DNA from: Aldehydirespirator sp965116665
Lineage (GTDB): Bacteria; Actinomycetota; Acidimicrobiia; Acidimicrobiales; Aldehydirespiratoraceae
Length of the DNA stretch: 64,000 nucleotides
Reading direction: 5' to 3'
Assembly: GCA_965116665.1 (NCBI GenBank)
Contig: OZ220709.1
Span: 2,418,001 to 2,482,000 of the forward strand
Shown here: positions 1-8,729 of the stretch, one piece after another
Layout: each line of letters starts with the position of its first letter
Position numbering within the stretch: the stretch's first letter is position 1
Position numbers and translations under genes: made by a program
Notes under the pieces: model-generated
Databases searched by the model: none
Told to the model about the DNA's origin: nothing
What the model saw: the letters and a program-made list of their open reading frames with translations, nothing else

Positions 1-1941
1 CGCCTCTTCGTGGCCCGAGATCTCCAGCCGCACTGCATCGCCCACGCCAAGACCGAACTCCACGGCGGCGTCGGCATGCACCATCACGTCACCGGGACCG
101 GCCCCGGCAACGCTGCCTGAGGTGACGTTCGGCTCCACATGGCTCGAGAACGAGGCGAGGTTGGCGGCCGAGAGCATGTGCTGGGCGCCATCGGGGGTGC
201 GCACACCGTTGGGCCGGAACCGGAATACCTCCACCGATTCCAGTTCGGGCGCCTGCGCAGCCGCGGCTGCCGCCTTCGAACTGAATGCGAGTTGCTGGTT
301 GTCACAGGGCCCGGCGCACAGCATCCAGTCCGCCCCGACCGAGTCCTCCAACTGCCGGTTGAGGGTCTCCTTGAAGGACGTGCCCAGCACAGTGACCAGC
401 GACACCATGGCCAGTCCGATCATCAACGCCGAGGCCGTAGTAGCTGTGCGGCGAGGGTTGCGAACCGCGTTCAGCCGGGCCAGCCGCCCGTTCAAGCGGA
501 ACAGGCGGGCAGCCGGCCAGCCCAGCACCTGCGACATCGGACCGGCGACAGCGGGGCTGAGAATGTTGACGCCCACCAGTATCCCGAGCACTCCGAAGCC
601 CAGCAGCAGGATGAGCGTCGATGTGGACAGTTCCGACAGCACTCCCACCACCAGGAGCACCAGCCCGACGGCGCCGACCACCGACCCGATGATGATCGAC
701 CTGCGCCGGCTGTACGGGTCGATGCCGGCGTCGTCGGCCAGCGCCACCATTGGCGTCACCCGGCGAGCCCGCATCGCCGGCAGCAGGGAGATGATCACAG
801 TCAGGCCGACGCCGAGCGCCAGCGCGGCGACGATCGGGCCCGCCCCGACCGACAGGTCCGTCGCGGGGAGACTCGAGCCCGCCGCCGACAGGATGGCGTT
901 GAGGGCCTCGGACACCCCCAGGCCAAGACCGAACCCCGCAGCGGTGGCCAACACACCCATCACCAGTGCCTCGAGGGCCACTGTCAAGGCCACCTGGCGC
1001 CGGTCGGCGCCCAGCACACGCAGCAACCCGAACTCCTTGATGCGCTGGCCGGTGACGAGGGTGAAGGTGTTGTAGGTGATGAACGCCGAGATGACCAGCA
1101 CGATGACCGCGAAGGCCAGCATCGCGTTGCGGAAGACGTCCAGGAGGTCGCTCATCTCCTGATCGCGGGCTTCCACCTGCTCCTGCTGGGAGAGCACCAC
1201 GTAGGAGGGGCCCAGTTCTCGCTCGATCGACGCGGTCACCTCGTCAAGCGAGGCTCCCGGCGACAGGCGGACATCGATGAGGTCGTATCCGCCGCCGTGG
1301 TGCAGAACGTCGCGGGCGGTGTCCATGTCCCAGGCGACCAGCTGGAACGGGGCCCGGAATCCGGGCTCCATGAAATAGAAGACGCCGACCAGTTCGAACG
1401 AGTGGGTTCCGGTGGGGGTCGCGACCTTGTAGCGCTCGCCGATGCGGAAGCCGAAGTCGGCTGCGGTGTCGTGGTCCATGGTGAACTCGTCGGGCCCGGC
1501 GGGCCGGCGGCTGACCCCGTCGTCGAGGGGAAAGATCCGGCCCAGGGACTCATCCTCGGGCCATCCCATCCCGGCTTGTTGAAAGAGCTGCGGATCGATG
1601 GCCTCGCCGTCGGCGCCGACGGCCACCACGTTGAACTCCGACACCGCCCCCGCCGTCTTCTCCACACCGTCAATGGCCTCCAGCCGATCCTTCAACGAAG
1701 GGTCGAGCAACGGCACGTCCTGCCACTGGTCCACGTCGCCCAGAGTCGACTGCGAGCGGACCGACAGGTCGACCTGGTCGTAGAGGTCGCCGGCCAGGTC
1801 GGCGAAGGCGGTGCGCAACCCGTCGGTGTTGATCAGCACGCCGACGGTGAGGGCCACCCCGCTCACCACCGCCAAGGTGGTGAGCGCGAACCGGATCCGC
1901 GTAGCCGCAATGTTGCGGAGGCTGTAGCGCAGCAGTGTCAT
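1..1941 (-). CDS. MacB/FtsX-type ABC transporter permease (C-terminus cut by window edge)
   Basis: The reading frame starts at the ATG at 1941 (MTLLRYSLRNIAATRIRFAL) and stays open to the left edge, giving 647 residues without a stop. A hydrophobic segment at about residues 18-38 is followed by a long extracytoplasmic MacB_PCD-like region. A second membrane block contains an FtsX-type signature (QRIKEFGLLRVLGADRRQV), and further membrane segments follow. A second N-terminus-like motif (RLARLNAVRNPRRTATTASAL) marks the second half, so this is a tandem-FtsX permease of the kind that moves lipids, lipoproteins, peptides or drugs. It lies 55 bases downstream of its ATPase on the same strand, so the two should be one operon. 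The family is clear; the substrate is not. Confidence 0.9.
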   Translation of the reverse strand, partial: MTLLRYSLRNIAATRIRFALTTLAVVSGVALTVGVLINTDGLRTAFADLAGDLYDQVDLSVRSQSTLGDVDQWQDVPLLDPSLKDRLEAIDGVEKTAGAVSEFNVVAVGADGEAIDPQLFQQAGMGWPEDESLGRIFPLDDGVSRRPAGPDEFTMDHDTAADFGFRIGERYKVATPTGTHSFELVGVFYFMEPGFRAPFQLVAWDMDTARDVLHHGGGYDLIDVRLSPGASLDEVTASIERELGPSYVVLSQQEQVEARDQEMSDLLDVFRNAMLAFAVIVLVISAFITYNTFTLVTGQRIKEFGLLRVLGADRRQVALTVALEALVMGVLATAAGFGLGLGVSEALNAILSAAGSSLPATDLSVGAGPIVAALALGVGLTVIISLLPAMRARRVTPMVALADDAGIDPYSRRRSIIIGSVVGAVGLVLLVVGVLSELSTSTLILLLGFGVLGILVGVNILSPAVAGPMSQVLGWPAARLFRLNGRLARLNAVRNPRRTATTASALMIGLAMVSLVTVLGTSFKETLNRQLEDSVGADWMLCAGPCDNQQLAFSSKAAAAAAQAPELESVEVFRFRPNGVRTPDGAQHMLSAANLASFSSHVEPNVTSGSVAGAGPGDVMVHADAAVEFGLGVGDAVRLEISGHEEA

Positions 1942-1996
1942 AGGGCCGCTACAGGGCGAGCATCAACCGAATCGGCGACTGCCACGGCCTCTGGCA

Positions 1997-2827
1997 TCAC
2001 TCTTCCAGCTCCTCCATGAACTTGAGGACTTCGTCCATGGTGGCGCCCGCGGGGATTCCGCGGATGAACTGGCCCACCTGGAGGATCTTCATGTGGTCGA
2101 GTATCAGGTCGGCGCTGGGGTTGACCAACTCTCCCCGGATTATGCCGTCGGACAGGAACACGGTCCGGTCGGCGAAGGAGGCCGCCCGGGCGTCGTGGGT
2201 CACCATGACGATGGTCTGGCCCAGATCATCGACCGCCTCGCGCATGAACCGCAGAACGTCGGTGCCGGACCGGGAGTCCAGGTTGCCGGTGGGCTCATCG
2301 GCGAAGATGACCTCCGGCCTGCTGGCCAGCGCCCTGGCTACCGCCACCCGCTGCTGCTGGCCGCCGGAGAGCTCGTTGGGCCGGTGGCCCAAACGGTCGC
2401 CCAGCCCCACGGTGCCGACCACGCCGTCCAGCCACTGCTGGTCGGGCTGGCGCCGGGCCAGCTCGATGGGCAGGGTGATGTTCTCGATGGCGGTCAGCGT
2501 GGGCACCAGGTTGAACGCCTGGAAGATGAACCCCACCCGCTCGCGGCGCAGCCGGGTCAACTCCTTGTCGCTCAGGGTGCCCAGGTCGGTGTCGCCGATG
2601 AAGGCCCGGCCCCCGGTCAGGTCATCGAGGGCGGCCATGCAGTGCAGGAGCGTGGACTTGCCCGACCCCGACGGACCCATGATCGCGGTGAACTGGCCCC
2701 GTTCGAAGGTGATGCTCACCCCGTCGAGGGCCCGGACTCCTATCTCGCCCGAGCCGTAGACCTTGAACGCGTCCACTGCTCGGGCCGCGGCGACCGCCTC
2801 GGGGGGCTCTAGCGCAGCGTTGCTCAT
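1997..2827 (-). CDS. ABC transporter ATP-binding protein (MacB/LolD class)
   Basis: A 276-residue ATPase for the exporter encoded just downstream. Visible are Walker A GPSGSGKST (residues 51-59), the signature LSGGQ (153-157), and Walker B VIFADEPTGNLD (from 173). The order and spacing are those of the MacB/LolD/FtsE family. Unlike typical LolD it has about 20 N-terminal extra residues and a charged C-terminal tail ending in EVLKFMEELEE, which could contact the partner permease. The ATG at 2827 is preceded by an AGGTGG-like ribosome binding site. A small palindrome lies about 40 bases upstream. Confidence 0.93.
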   Translation of the reverse strand: MSNAALEPPEAVAAARAVDAFKVYGSGEIGVRALDGVSITFERGQFTAIMGPSGSGKSTLLHCMAALDDLTGGRAFIGDTDLGTLSDKELTRLRRERVGFIFQAFNLVPTLTAIENITLPIELARRQPDQQWLDGVVGTVGLGDRLGHRPNELSGGQQQRVAVARALASRPEVIFADEPTGNLDSRSGTDVLRFMREAVDDLGQTIVMVTHDARAASFADRTVFLSDGIIRGELVNPSADLILDHMKILQVGQFIRGIPAGATMDEVLKFMEELEE

Positions 2828-2868
2828 GACCTTGCCACCTCGCTCGATCGATTGGCCCGTCGGCGCAA

Positions 2869-2881
2869 GTTAGTGCCTAAC
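2869..2881. promoter_or_regulatory. Short palindrome upstream of the ABC exporter operon
   Basis: GTTAG-tgc-CTAAC is a perfect 5+5 bp dyad with a 3-base centre, about 42 bases upstream of the ABC ATPase start. The size and position would suit a TetR-like operator, but no regulator gene is adjacent and the sequence is short enough to be chance. Confidence 0.3.
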
Positions 2882-2999
2882 GCTACGCGCATCGTACTCA
2901 ACCCCTGGGCAGGCTCAGAAGGCGTCAAGCGATGAGGTTGCCCAGGATAACGCCGGTTCGCCGGCGGTCATGCCCACTCACTTGCCGGACACCGACCGG

Positions 3000-3021
3000 A
3001 CTCTCGCGTTCTTGCGAGTGT
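3000..3021 (-). terminator. Hairpin directly after the LRR gene
   Basis: Eight-base arms (ACTCTCGC at 3000-3007 and GCGAGTGT at 3014-3021) pair at seven positions around a 6-base loop. The hairpin begins at the LRR stop codon and sits between two same-strand transcription units. There is no T tract, as is common in high-GC actinomycetes, so the terminator role is inferred from position. Confidence 0.35.
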
Positions 3022-4040
3022 CACTCAGCGAGGCCGATCCCGAGCTGGACTCCGTGCGCGTACACGAAGTTGCGGAACTCGGCCGACTCGATCGAGACGC
3101 TGAACGACCCGCTGTCAGCGATGCCGATGGGTTCGCTGATGGTCTGGCCGGCCTCGACAGTCGCCTCGACGGTGGAGCGCGACGCGCCCCTCACCGTGGC
3201 CACCACATCGAAGGGTGCCCCGGCCGGCACGACCACTGCGACCGCCTGGTCCATCAGCCGCAGCCCCACACCGACCACGAACGGGTCGGTGGGGTTGGAT
3301 CGGGCGTCGAGCCAGATCAGGTTCGACAGACCCTCGAACACTCCATCGGGCAGCGCGCGCAGGCTGTTGTGGTCGAACAACAGCTTGCTGACATTGGAGA
3401 GCTCGCCGAACACCCCATCCGGCAGCGCGACCAGTTCATTGTGGGCGAGCGTCAGGAAGCCGAGCCTGGACGTCTCGTCGAACACGCCCTCGGGCAGTTC
3501 CTCGAGACGGTTGTCCTGCAGTGACAGCCACTCCAGGCGGGACAGTTCGTCGAACACGCCATCGGGCAGCCACGCCAGCCGGTTGCCCTCCAGGTTCAGC
3601 TTCTTCAGCGACTGCAGATCGTCGAACACGCCCTCGGGCAGCCCTCGCAGCCGGTTGTTGGGCAGCCACAGCAACAGGAGGCTCCCCAGTCCGTCGAACA
3701 CCCCGGCGGGCAGCGAGACGAGGTCGTTGCCCCCGAGGTCCAGCTTCTGCAGACCGCCGAGCCCCTCGAAATCGCCATCCCGCAGCTCGTAGATGCCCGC
3801 GTCGTTGATCCAGAGTTCTCCGATCCCGCCAAGCTGGGCCCGGGTGACCGCATCGCAGTCGGTCATTTCCAGCGTCCGAAGGATCCGGTCGCGCACCTGC
3901 GGCGTGCGCGAGCACACGCCCGGCTCCGGCTCACTGGACGCGGCCCCGGCGGGCGCTGACGCCGCACCGGCCAGCAGGACGGCCACTGCGGAGATCGCAA
4001 TGACGGTGCGGAATCGAATCGATGCTCTCGAAGCGGTCAC
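3021..4040 (-). CDS. Secreted leucine-rich-repeat protein (24-residue, Toll-like repeats)
   Basis: The chosen start is the GTG at 4040, preceded by GGAG; an upstream ATG at 4115 would place 25 charged residues ahead of the signal peptide. The resulting 339-residue protein opens with a signal peptide (FRTVIAISAVAVLLAGAAS, Ala-rich cleavage region). A short cysteine-bearing cap comes next, then six full 24-residue repeats of pattern LxxLxLxxNxLxxLPxGVFxxL and one degenerate repeat. About 70 residues of beta-rich tail follow. No LPXTG or lipobox is seen, so it is probably released or loosely attached. This repeat class resembles animal Toll-like LRRs and is used for protein binding; the ligand is unknown. 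It stands alone on its transcription unit. Confidence 0.85.
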   Translation of the reverse strand: MTASRASIRFRTVIAISAVAVLLAGAASAPAGAASSEPEPGVCSRTPQVRDRILRTLEMTDCDAVTRAQLGGIGELWINDAGIYELRDGDFEGLGGLQKLDLGGNDLVSLPAGVFDGLGSLLLLWLPNNRLRGLPEGVFDDLQSLKKLNLEGNRLAWLPDGVFDELSRLEWLSLQDNRLEELPEGVFDETSRLGFLTLAHNELVALPDGVFGELSNVSKLLFDHNSLRALPDGVFEGLSNLIWLDARSNPTDPFVVGVGLRLMDQAVAVVVPAGAPFDVVATVRGASRSTVEATVEAGQTISEPIGIADSGSFSVSIESAEFRNFVYAHGVQLGIGLAE

Positions 4041-4182
4041 GGCTCGTCTCCATTCGTCGGCTTCCCTGCGCTCGAACCGAGCTGGCTCATCTCCACATGC
4101 CCGGCTCCACGCCAAAGGTTTCGGTCTGCATGCGCCGTCGCCGGGGAATGTCGCCCTCCCGAAGGGGGCAGGTCGCCGATTC

Positions 4183-4565
4183 CTAGGAGGTGCGAGATGC
4201 CATGAGGTCTGCGACTCGGGTCGCGGCCTTGTGACCGCTGGAGAGCGCGCCGTTGACCGACGGCACCCCCATGTAATCGCCCGCCAGGAACAGGTTGTGG
4301 ATGCTCCCCGCGAGCTGCCCCGGAACCTGTGTCATCGCGGCGAGCATTCCGGGAGACCCCATGCACAGTGCCTCTTCCCAGCGGTAGACGCGGAAGAAGA
4401 GGCCCTCGTCGTCGCCGGGAAGGGCTGAGCCCGGGGGAGCCTTGCGGCGAGCGGGGCCCAGCATCCCGCGCTTGACCTCCTCGTCGTCGAGCGAGATGAG
4501 CTCCTCGGCGCGGTCGCGCCCGATGAGCAGCCCCCGCCGACGATGACGACTCGCTGAGTGCTCAT
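4183..4565 (-). pseudogene. Internally deleted FAD-dependent amine oxidase / protoporphyrinogen-oxidase-like gene
   Basis: The start is intact: a strong AAGGAGG site precedes ATG 4565 and MSTQRVVIVGGG, the opening of a dinucleotide-binding Rossmann fold. At the last glycine the reading frame shifts. It resumes with what looks like the C-terminal end of the same family: YRWEEALCMGSPGML, then the FAD-contacting NLFLAGDYMGVPSVNGALSSG and HKAATRVADLM. The whole middle of the protein, normally about 300 residues, is missing. The simplest reading is one large internal deletion that also broke the frame. The product cannot be a working oxidase. Confidence 0.75.
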
Positions 4566-4740
4566 ACTTGCGGCCTCCTTCTTACCACCCCCATTCACGC
4601 CCGGTGAACCGAAACGACGGAGTGTCGTGGTCACGGTGTGCTGGCCTTCGCTGCGTGCGAGCACTACGGTCAGTCCTGCTAGTACATGACGCACGGCGAG
4701 GCGCGGCCCCAGCCGGGCGATCCGGTTCTGTGGAGCAGTC

Positions 4741-5895
4741 GTGATCATCCTCGCAGACGGCAAGACGCACGAGGCCTCCCAGCGGACCGACGACACCGGG
4801 ACCCTGTGGGTGCGGCTCAACGAACTCCCCGGCACCACCGGGTGGCAGATGAAGCCGCAGGGCGCGTGCCTGGGAGAGCTGTGCGTGCCGCTGCCGGACG
4901 ACAAGCGCGACGCGTGGATCGCCGACGCCGACGACTGGGTGTGGTTCAACTACTCGGAGTTCGCCGACATGATCGGCCAGAAGTACGTGCGCGACGGCGA
5001 CGTGTGGAGCCTCGGCTCGGTGCCCGCAGTCCGTCAGGTCGGGCTGGAATGCGGGGTGGCCCCCGACTTCGAGGTGACCGACCGCAACGGCGACACGTTG
5101 AGGCTGTCGGACTTCCGGGGCCACAAGGTGGTGCTGTTCACCTGGTCGTCCTGGTGAGGCTGCCGCTTCAGCCTGCCGGTCTGGCAGGAGTTGTACCAAT
5201 CGATCGGTCCGGACCGGTTCGAGCTGATCAGCGTGGCCCAGGACTCGGGGGGCCCCGCCGCGGTCGACAAGTGGATCGACCGGGCCCAGCCCACCTACCG
5301 CTGCGTGGTCGACCCGACCCACGAGATCAGCTCGCTGTTCGGCTGGGTGAACGTGCCGTCGGCCGCCTGGATCGACGAGGACGGCCAGATCGTCCGCAGC
5401 AACGAGGGGGTGTACCCGGCCGAGATGGCGGTCGGCTTCGGCCTCGGCAAGATCCGGCTCGGCGACGACGCCTTCGCCGAGGCCACCCGCGACTGGATCG
5501 AGCGGGGCGCGGACAGCGAGTACGTCCTGTCGAGCACCGACCTTGCCAAGCAGCTCAAGCCCGTCGATGACGACGCCCTGCAGGCCGAGGCCACCTTCAA
5601 GCTGGCGCTGCACTTCGAGGCGGTGGGCGACAGCGAGCGTGCCCTCAGGCACTTCGGCGCGGCGCAGGACCTGGCCCCCGACAACTGGAACTACATGCGG
5701 CAGGGCTGGACCCACAAGGGGACGGTCTACGCCACCCTGCAGATACTGAAGCGGACCGGCGAGATGCGCAAGAGCACCGACAAGGGCTTCTACGACCCCA
5801 CCGGACTGCCCGGCGAGAACTACCGCCGGTACACCGAGCCCGAGTGGCTGTGGACGCCCGCGGTACGGCGGCTCAAGCAACTCCTCCGCCGTTAG
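4741..5895 (+). CDS. Thioredoxin-fold (AhpC/TSA-TlpA-like) selenoprotein with in-frame UGA (Sec139)
   Basis: Two collinear open frames are separated only by TGA at 5155-5157. Read through, they give a 384-residue protein. The TGA falls exactly where thioredoxin-like proteins carry the attacking cysteine: FTWSSW-U-GCRFSLPVWQEL, so the redox motif is U-G-C. It follows the usual APDFEVTDRNGDTLRLSDFRG strand-helix lead. Residues 1-100 are an unrecognised domain with CLGELC; 107-240 are the redoxin fold (DPTHEISSLFGWVNVPSAAWIDEDG is the cis-Pro region); the C-terminal third has TPR-like helices (ALHFEAVGDSERALRHFGAA). GTG 4741 has GGAG five bases upstream. A SECIS-like hairpin follows the TGA. No signal peptide is seen, so it is probably cytosolic. 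The alternative is a nonsense mutation, but both halves are undamaged. Confidence 0.85.
5155..5188 (+). promoter_or_regulatory. UGA codon plus bacterial SECIS-like hairpin
   Basis: The stem CCTGCC (5172-5177) pairs perfectly with GGCAGG (5183-5188) around the five-base loop GGTCT. Twenty bases separate the TGA from the loop. Bacterial SECIS elements are defined by an apical loop roughly 16-37 bases after UGA with a G in the first two loop positions; both conditions hold. The loop sequence also matches the GGUCU seen in the E. coli fdhF element that SelB binds. selA, selB, selC and selD are not in this window. Confidence 0.8.
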
Positions 5896-6371
5896 AGACA
5901 CCCGCTTCCCGGCGCCGGGCGGTGCGCCGCGTCGTTGAGCCGCGCCGTTGAGTGGATGGCGTCGATGTCGATGTAGCAGCCCTGGAGGTGGCGGCGCTCG
6001 GTCGACTTGAACGCCCGCCGGCCGTGCAGCACCCGGCGGTTGTCGAATGCCACCAGCTCACCGTCGGGGACCTGGTCGGCGTGGTCGGCGCCGAGGCCCC
6101 CGTGGTCGGTGGTCACCAGCACCGACGCCCGGTCGCCCACCGCGTCGAGCAGTCGGGCTAGATGAGTGTCCGACCCGGTGGCTGCGGCCAGGTACTCGGC
6201 GCTGTCGAAGCCGTGGGCGTGGCCGGCGAGGTCGGGCGCCACGAGGTACACGAACATGAGGTCGCTGCGGCCACTGTGCGAGGCCGCGACCGCGGCGTCG
6301 ACGATCCGGCGGTCGTCGTCGGGGTCGTAGCCGCTGTCGATCACTGCTTGGCGTCCACCGAGCGCGCTGAC
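5892..6371 (-). pseudogene. Chimeric pseudogene: phosphodiesterase fragment joined to gamma-butyrobetaine dioxygenase C-terminus
   Basis: A single open frame joins two unrelated families. The first part (DLMFVYLVAPDLAGHAHGFD ... VLVTTDHGGLGADH) is the metal-site region of a type I phosphodiesterase / alkaline-phosphatase-superfamily enzyme, lacking its N-terminal nucleophile half. It runs directly into GELVAFDNRRVLHGRRAF and RHLQGCYIDIDAIHST, which is the C-terminal end of a TauD/gamma-butyrobetaine-dioxygenase-like Fe(II) enzyme, including the distal His and Arg. Neither part could be active alone. The frame has no convincing start (it stays open to 6464, inside the CotH gene). Its TAA overlaps the TAG of the selenoprotein on the other strand. 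Confidence 0.6.
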
Positions 6372-6424
6372 CCCCGTCGAGCGGCCGGCTGTGGCCGCCG
6401 ACACGTCTCCCCTATCCTGCGGCC

Positions 6425-8719
6425 ATGCGAATGCGGCTGGCGCTGGCGTTGCTGGCGGCCGCAATAATCGCAGCCGGCTGCGGGGGCGGGACCGACGATG
6501 CTGACGACGCGGGCGGGCCTCCTGACGCTGCGCCTACGACTGAGGCCGACGCCCCCGCCCCGACTGCGGACGCCGACGACGCCCCGGCCGCCCCGGCGGA
6601 GCCGGAATCCGAGCCGGCAGCCCCCGACGACATCGAACCCCATCCCAGCGACGCCTACTTCGCGCTCGACCGGGTGATGGACGTCAGCATCGAGATCGAC
6701 GTCGCCGACTGGGACACCCTGCGCCACCAGACCCGCACCCTCGAGGACGTGTTCGCCGAGATCCAGGAGCACAACCTGTCGCGGCCCTTCGCCGACATCT
6801 ACACCTGGTTCAGTGCCACCGTGACCGTGGACGGTGAGACCTACGCCGAGGTCGGGGTGCGCAAGAAGGGGTTCGTGGGCTCCCAGAGCGACACCAAGCC
6901 GTCGCTCAAGCTGCGCTTCGACAAGTACGTCGACGGCCAGTCCCTGGGCGGGGTCATGGAGCGCATGACCCTCAACAACAGCCTCCAGGACCCCTCCTTC
7001 GTCAACACCTGCCTGTCGTACCGGGTGTTCACAGCGGCCGGCAATCCCGCGTCCCGCTGCAACTTCGCTACCGTGGCGGTGAACGGCACCAACCTCGGGC
7101 TCTACGTCCACGTCGAGGAGATCAAGGCCCCGTTCCTGCTGCGCCATTTCGACCGCGCCGACGGCAACCTGTACGAGGGCAACGTCAGCGACTTCACCCC
7201 GGTGTACCGGGGCACCTTCGAGAAGAAGAACAACACCGACGCCGACGACTGGTCCGACATCGACGCGGTGGTGGCCGCGCTGGCCGACCCCTCCAGCGCC
7301 GGCCTAGAGACGCTGGGCGAGATCGTGGACCTCGACCGGTACCTCACGCACTGGGCGACCGAGGTGCTGGTGGGCCACTGGGACGGCTACGCCGGCGACC
7401 GCAACAACTACTGGTTCTACCGCGAGCCCGGCGGCCACTTCGTGTTCATTCCGTGGGGCGTCGACGATACGTTCCACCTGCGCGACGACCCCAACCCCTT
7501 CGACAACGTCTCCAACCCTCCGGTGTCGGTCCTGGCCCTGACCGCCATCCCCAACCGGCTCTACAACCACCCCGGCTGGCGGGCCGCCTACGTCGAACGG
7601 CTCAAGGAGATCCTCGAGAGGGCCTGGGACACCGACGACCTGCTGGCCGCGGTGGACGAGATGGCCGCGGTCGTGCAGCGGCACGCCCTCCCCGCCGAGA
7701 GGAAGGCGGCGAAGGCCGACACCGAGCGCGTCCGCAAGTTCATCCTCAAGCGCGAGGGCGAGATCCTGGCCGACCTCACGCCCGAGCCGCCCGAGTGGCC
7801 CGAGCCGGACGTGGCCGTCCCGGACTCGGCCGGATCGGGAGCCCTGGAGGTGATCTTCTCCACGACTTGGGGCAGCAGCGTGGGCGCCGACTTCCCCGGG
7901 GACGGGACGATCCACAGCCTGGTGCTCAACGGGTCGGAGGAGCCGGTCACCAATACCGGGGTCTTCGCCGGCGACGCCAGCCCGGATGAGCAGATCCTGC
8001 TCCCGGACGTCGAAGGGCCGGCGTCCATCGTGGTCGTGAGCATCGACGACGACAGCTCGGTGTCGGGCATGTCGCTGGTGGTCGACCCGGGCCTGCTGGT
8101 GCCGGGAGCCGCGCTGGTGATCGGCGCCGACGCCATCTCCGGCGGGGTGTGGTCCATCCCGCCGGGCGAGGCGGCGCCCGACAGCTTCTCGCCCTTCGTC
8201 GAGGGCACCCTCGAGCTGACGACAGCAGGTACAACTCGCGGCGACGCCATCGCCGGCACTTTCTCGGGCCAGTTCGGGCGGGACCTGGCCTCGGGCGCGG
8301 CCGACTCAGCACCGGCTCTGGCCGACGCCGGCCTGGTGATCAACGAGGTGGCCGCCAGGGGCGACCCGCTGGACTGGTTCGAGCTCCACAACTCCTCGTC
8401 CGAGGCGGTAGCGCTCGACAGCTTCGTGGTGGCCGACAACCTCGCCGACGCCGGCAAGCGGGTGGCCTTCCCGGCGGGAACTACTATCGAGCCGGGCGCC
8501 TACATGCAGTTCTCCACCGACAAGGACGGCTGGCCCGGCTTCGCGCTGGGCGGCGACGAGGAACTCGGCATCTGGCTGGCCGACGGTACCCCAGTCGACA
8601 GGGTCGACTGGGAGGAGGGCGACTCCCCCGGTGATCAGAGCTTCGCCCGGATGCCCGACGCCACCGGCGACTTCCGAACCGTCGCCACCCCCACACCCGG
8701 CGCCCCCAACCAGCCGTGA
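6425..8719 (+). CDS. CotH-kinase-family lipoprotein with C-terminal lamin-tail domain
   Basis: A 764-residue exported protein. The signal peptide ends in a lipobox (IIAAG-C, Cys19), so it is predicted to be a membrane-anchored lipoprotein. An acidic, Ala/Pro-rich linker (residues 20-75) leads to a CotH kinase-like domain (about 85-450) with GVRKKGF, the nucleotide-site region GDRNNYWFYREPGGHFVFIPWGVDDTF and the usual conserved Asp residues. A beta-rich segment follows. The C-terminal lamin-tail domain (about 635-760) begins GLVINEVAARGDPLDWFELHNSS. CotH proteins phosphorylate spore-coat or surface proteins; in non-spore-formers with this lamin-tail architecture the substrate is unknown. A related short fragment lies at 9666. 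Confidence 0.85.
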   Translation: MRMRLALALLAAAIIAAGCGGGTDDADDAGGPPDAAPTTEADAPAPTADADDAPAAPAEPESEPAAPDDIEPHPSDAYFALDRVMDVSIEIDVADWDTLRHQTRTLEDVFAEIQEHNLSRPFADIYTWFSATVTVDGETYAEVGVRKKGFVGSQSDTKPSLKLRFDKYVDGQSLGGVMERMTLNNSLQDPSFVNTCLSYRVFTAAGNPASRCNFATVAVNGTNLGLYVHVEEIKAPFLLRHFDRADGNLYEGNVSDFTPVYRGTFEKKNNTDADDWSDIDAVVAALADPSSAGLETLGEIVDLDRYLTHWATEVLVGHWDGYAGDRNNYWFYREPGGHFVFIPWGVDDTFHLRDDPNPFDNVSNPPVSVLALTAIPNRLYNHPGWRAAYVERLKEILERAWDTDDLLAAVDEMAAVVQRHALPAERKAAKADTERVRKFILKREGEILADLTPEPPEWPEPDVAVPDSAGSGALEVIFSTTWGSSVGADFPGDGTIHSLVLNGSEEPVTNTGVFAGDASPDEQILLPDVEGPASIVVVSIDDDSSVSGMSLVVDPGLLVPGAALVIGADAISGGVWSIPPGEAAPDSFSPFVEGTLELTTAGTTRGDAIAGTFSGQFGRDLASGAADSAPALADAGLVINEVAARGDPLDWFELHNSSSEAVALDSFVVADNLADAGKRVAFPAGTTIEPGAYMQFSTDKDGWPGFALGGDEELGIWLADGTPVDRVDWEEGDSPGDQSFARMPDATGDFRTVATPTPGAPNQP

Positions 8720-8729
8720 GGGTCAGTCC

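Noticed and set aside
139..2019. 626-codon open frame on the plus strand
   Set aside because: It is the high-GC shadow of the ABC permease on the minus strand, which carries the membrane and FtsX motifs; the plus frame is His/Gln/Arg-rich with no motif.
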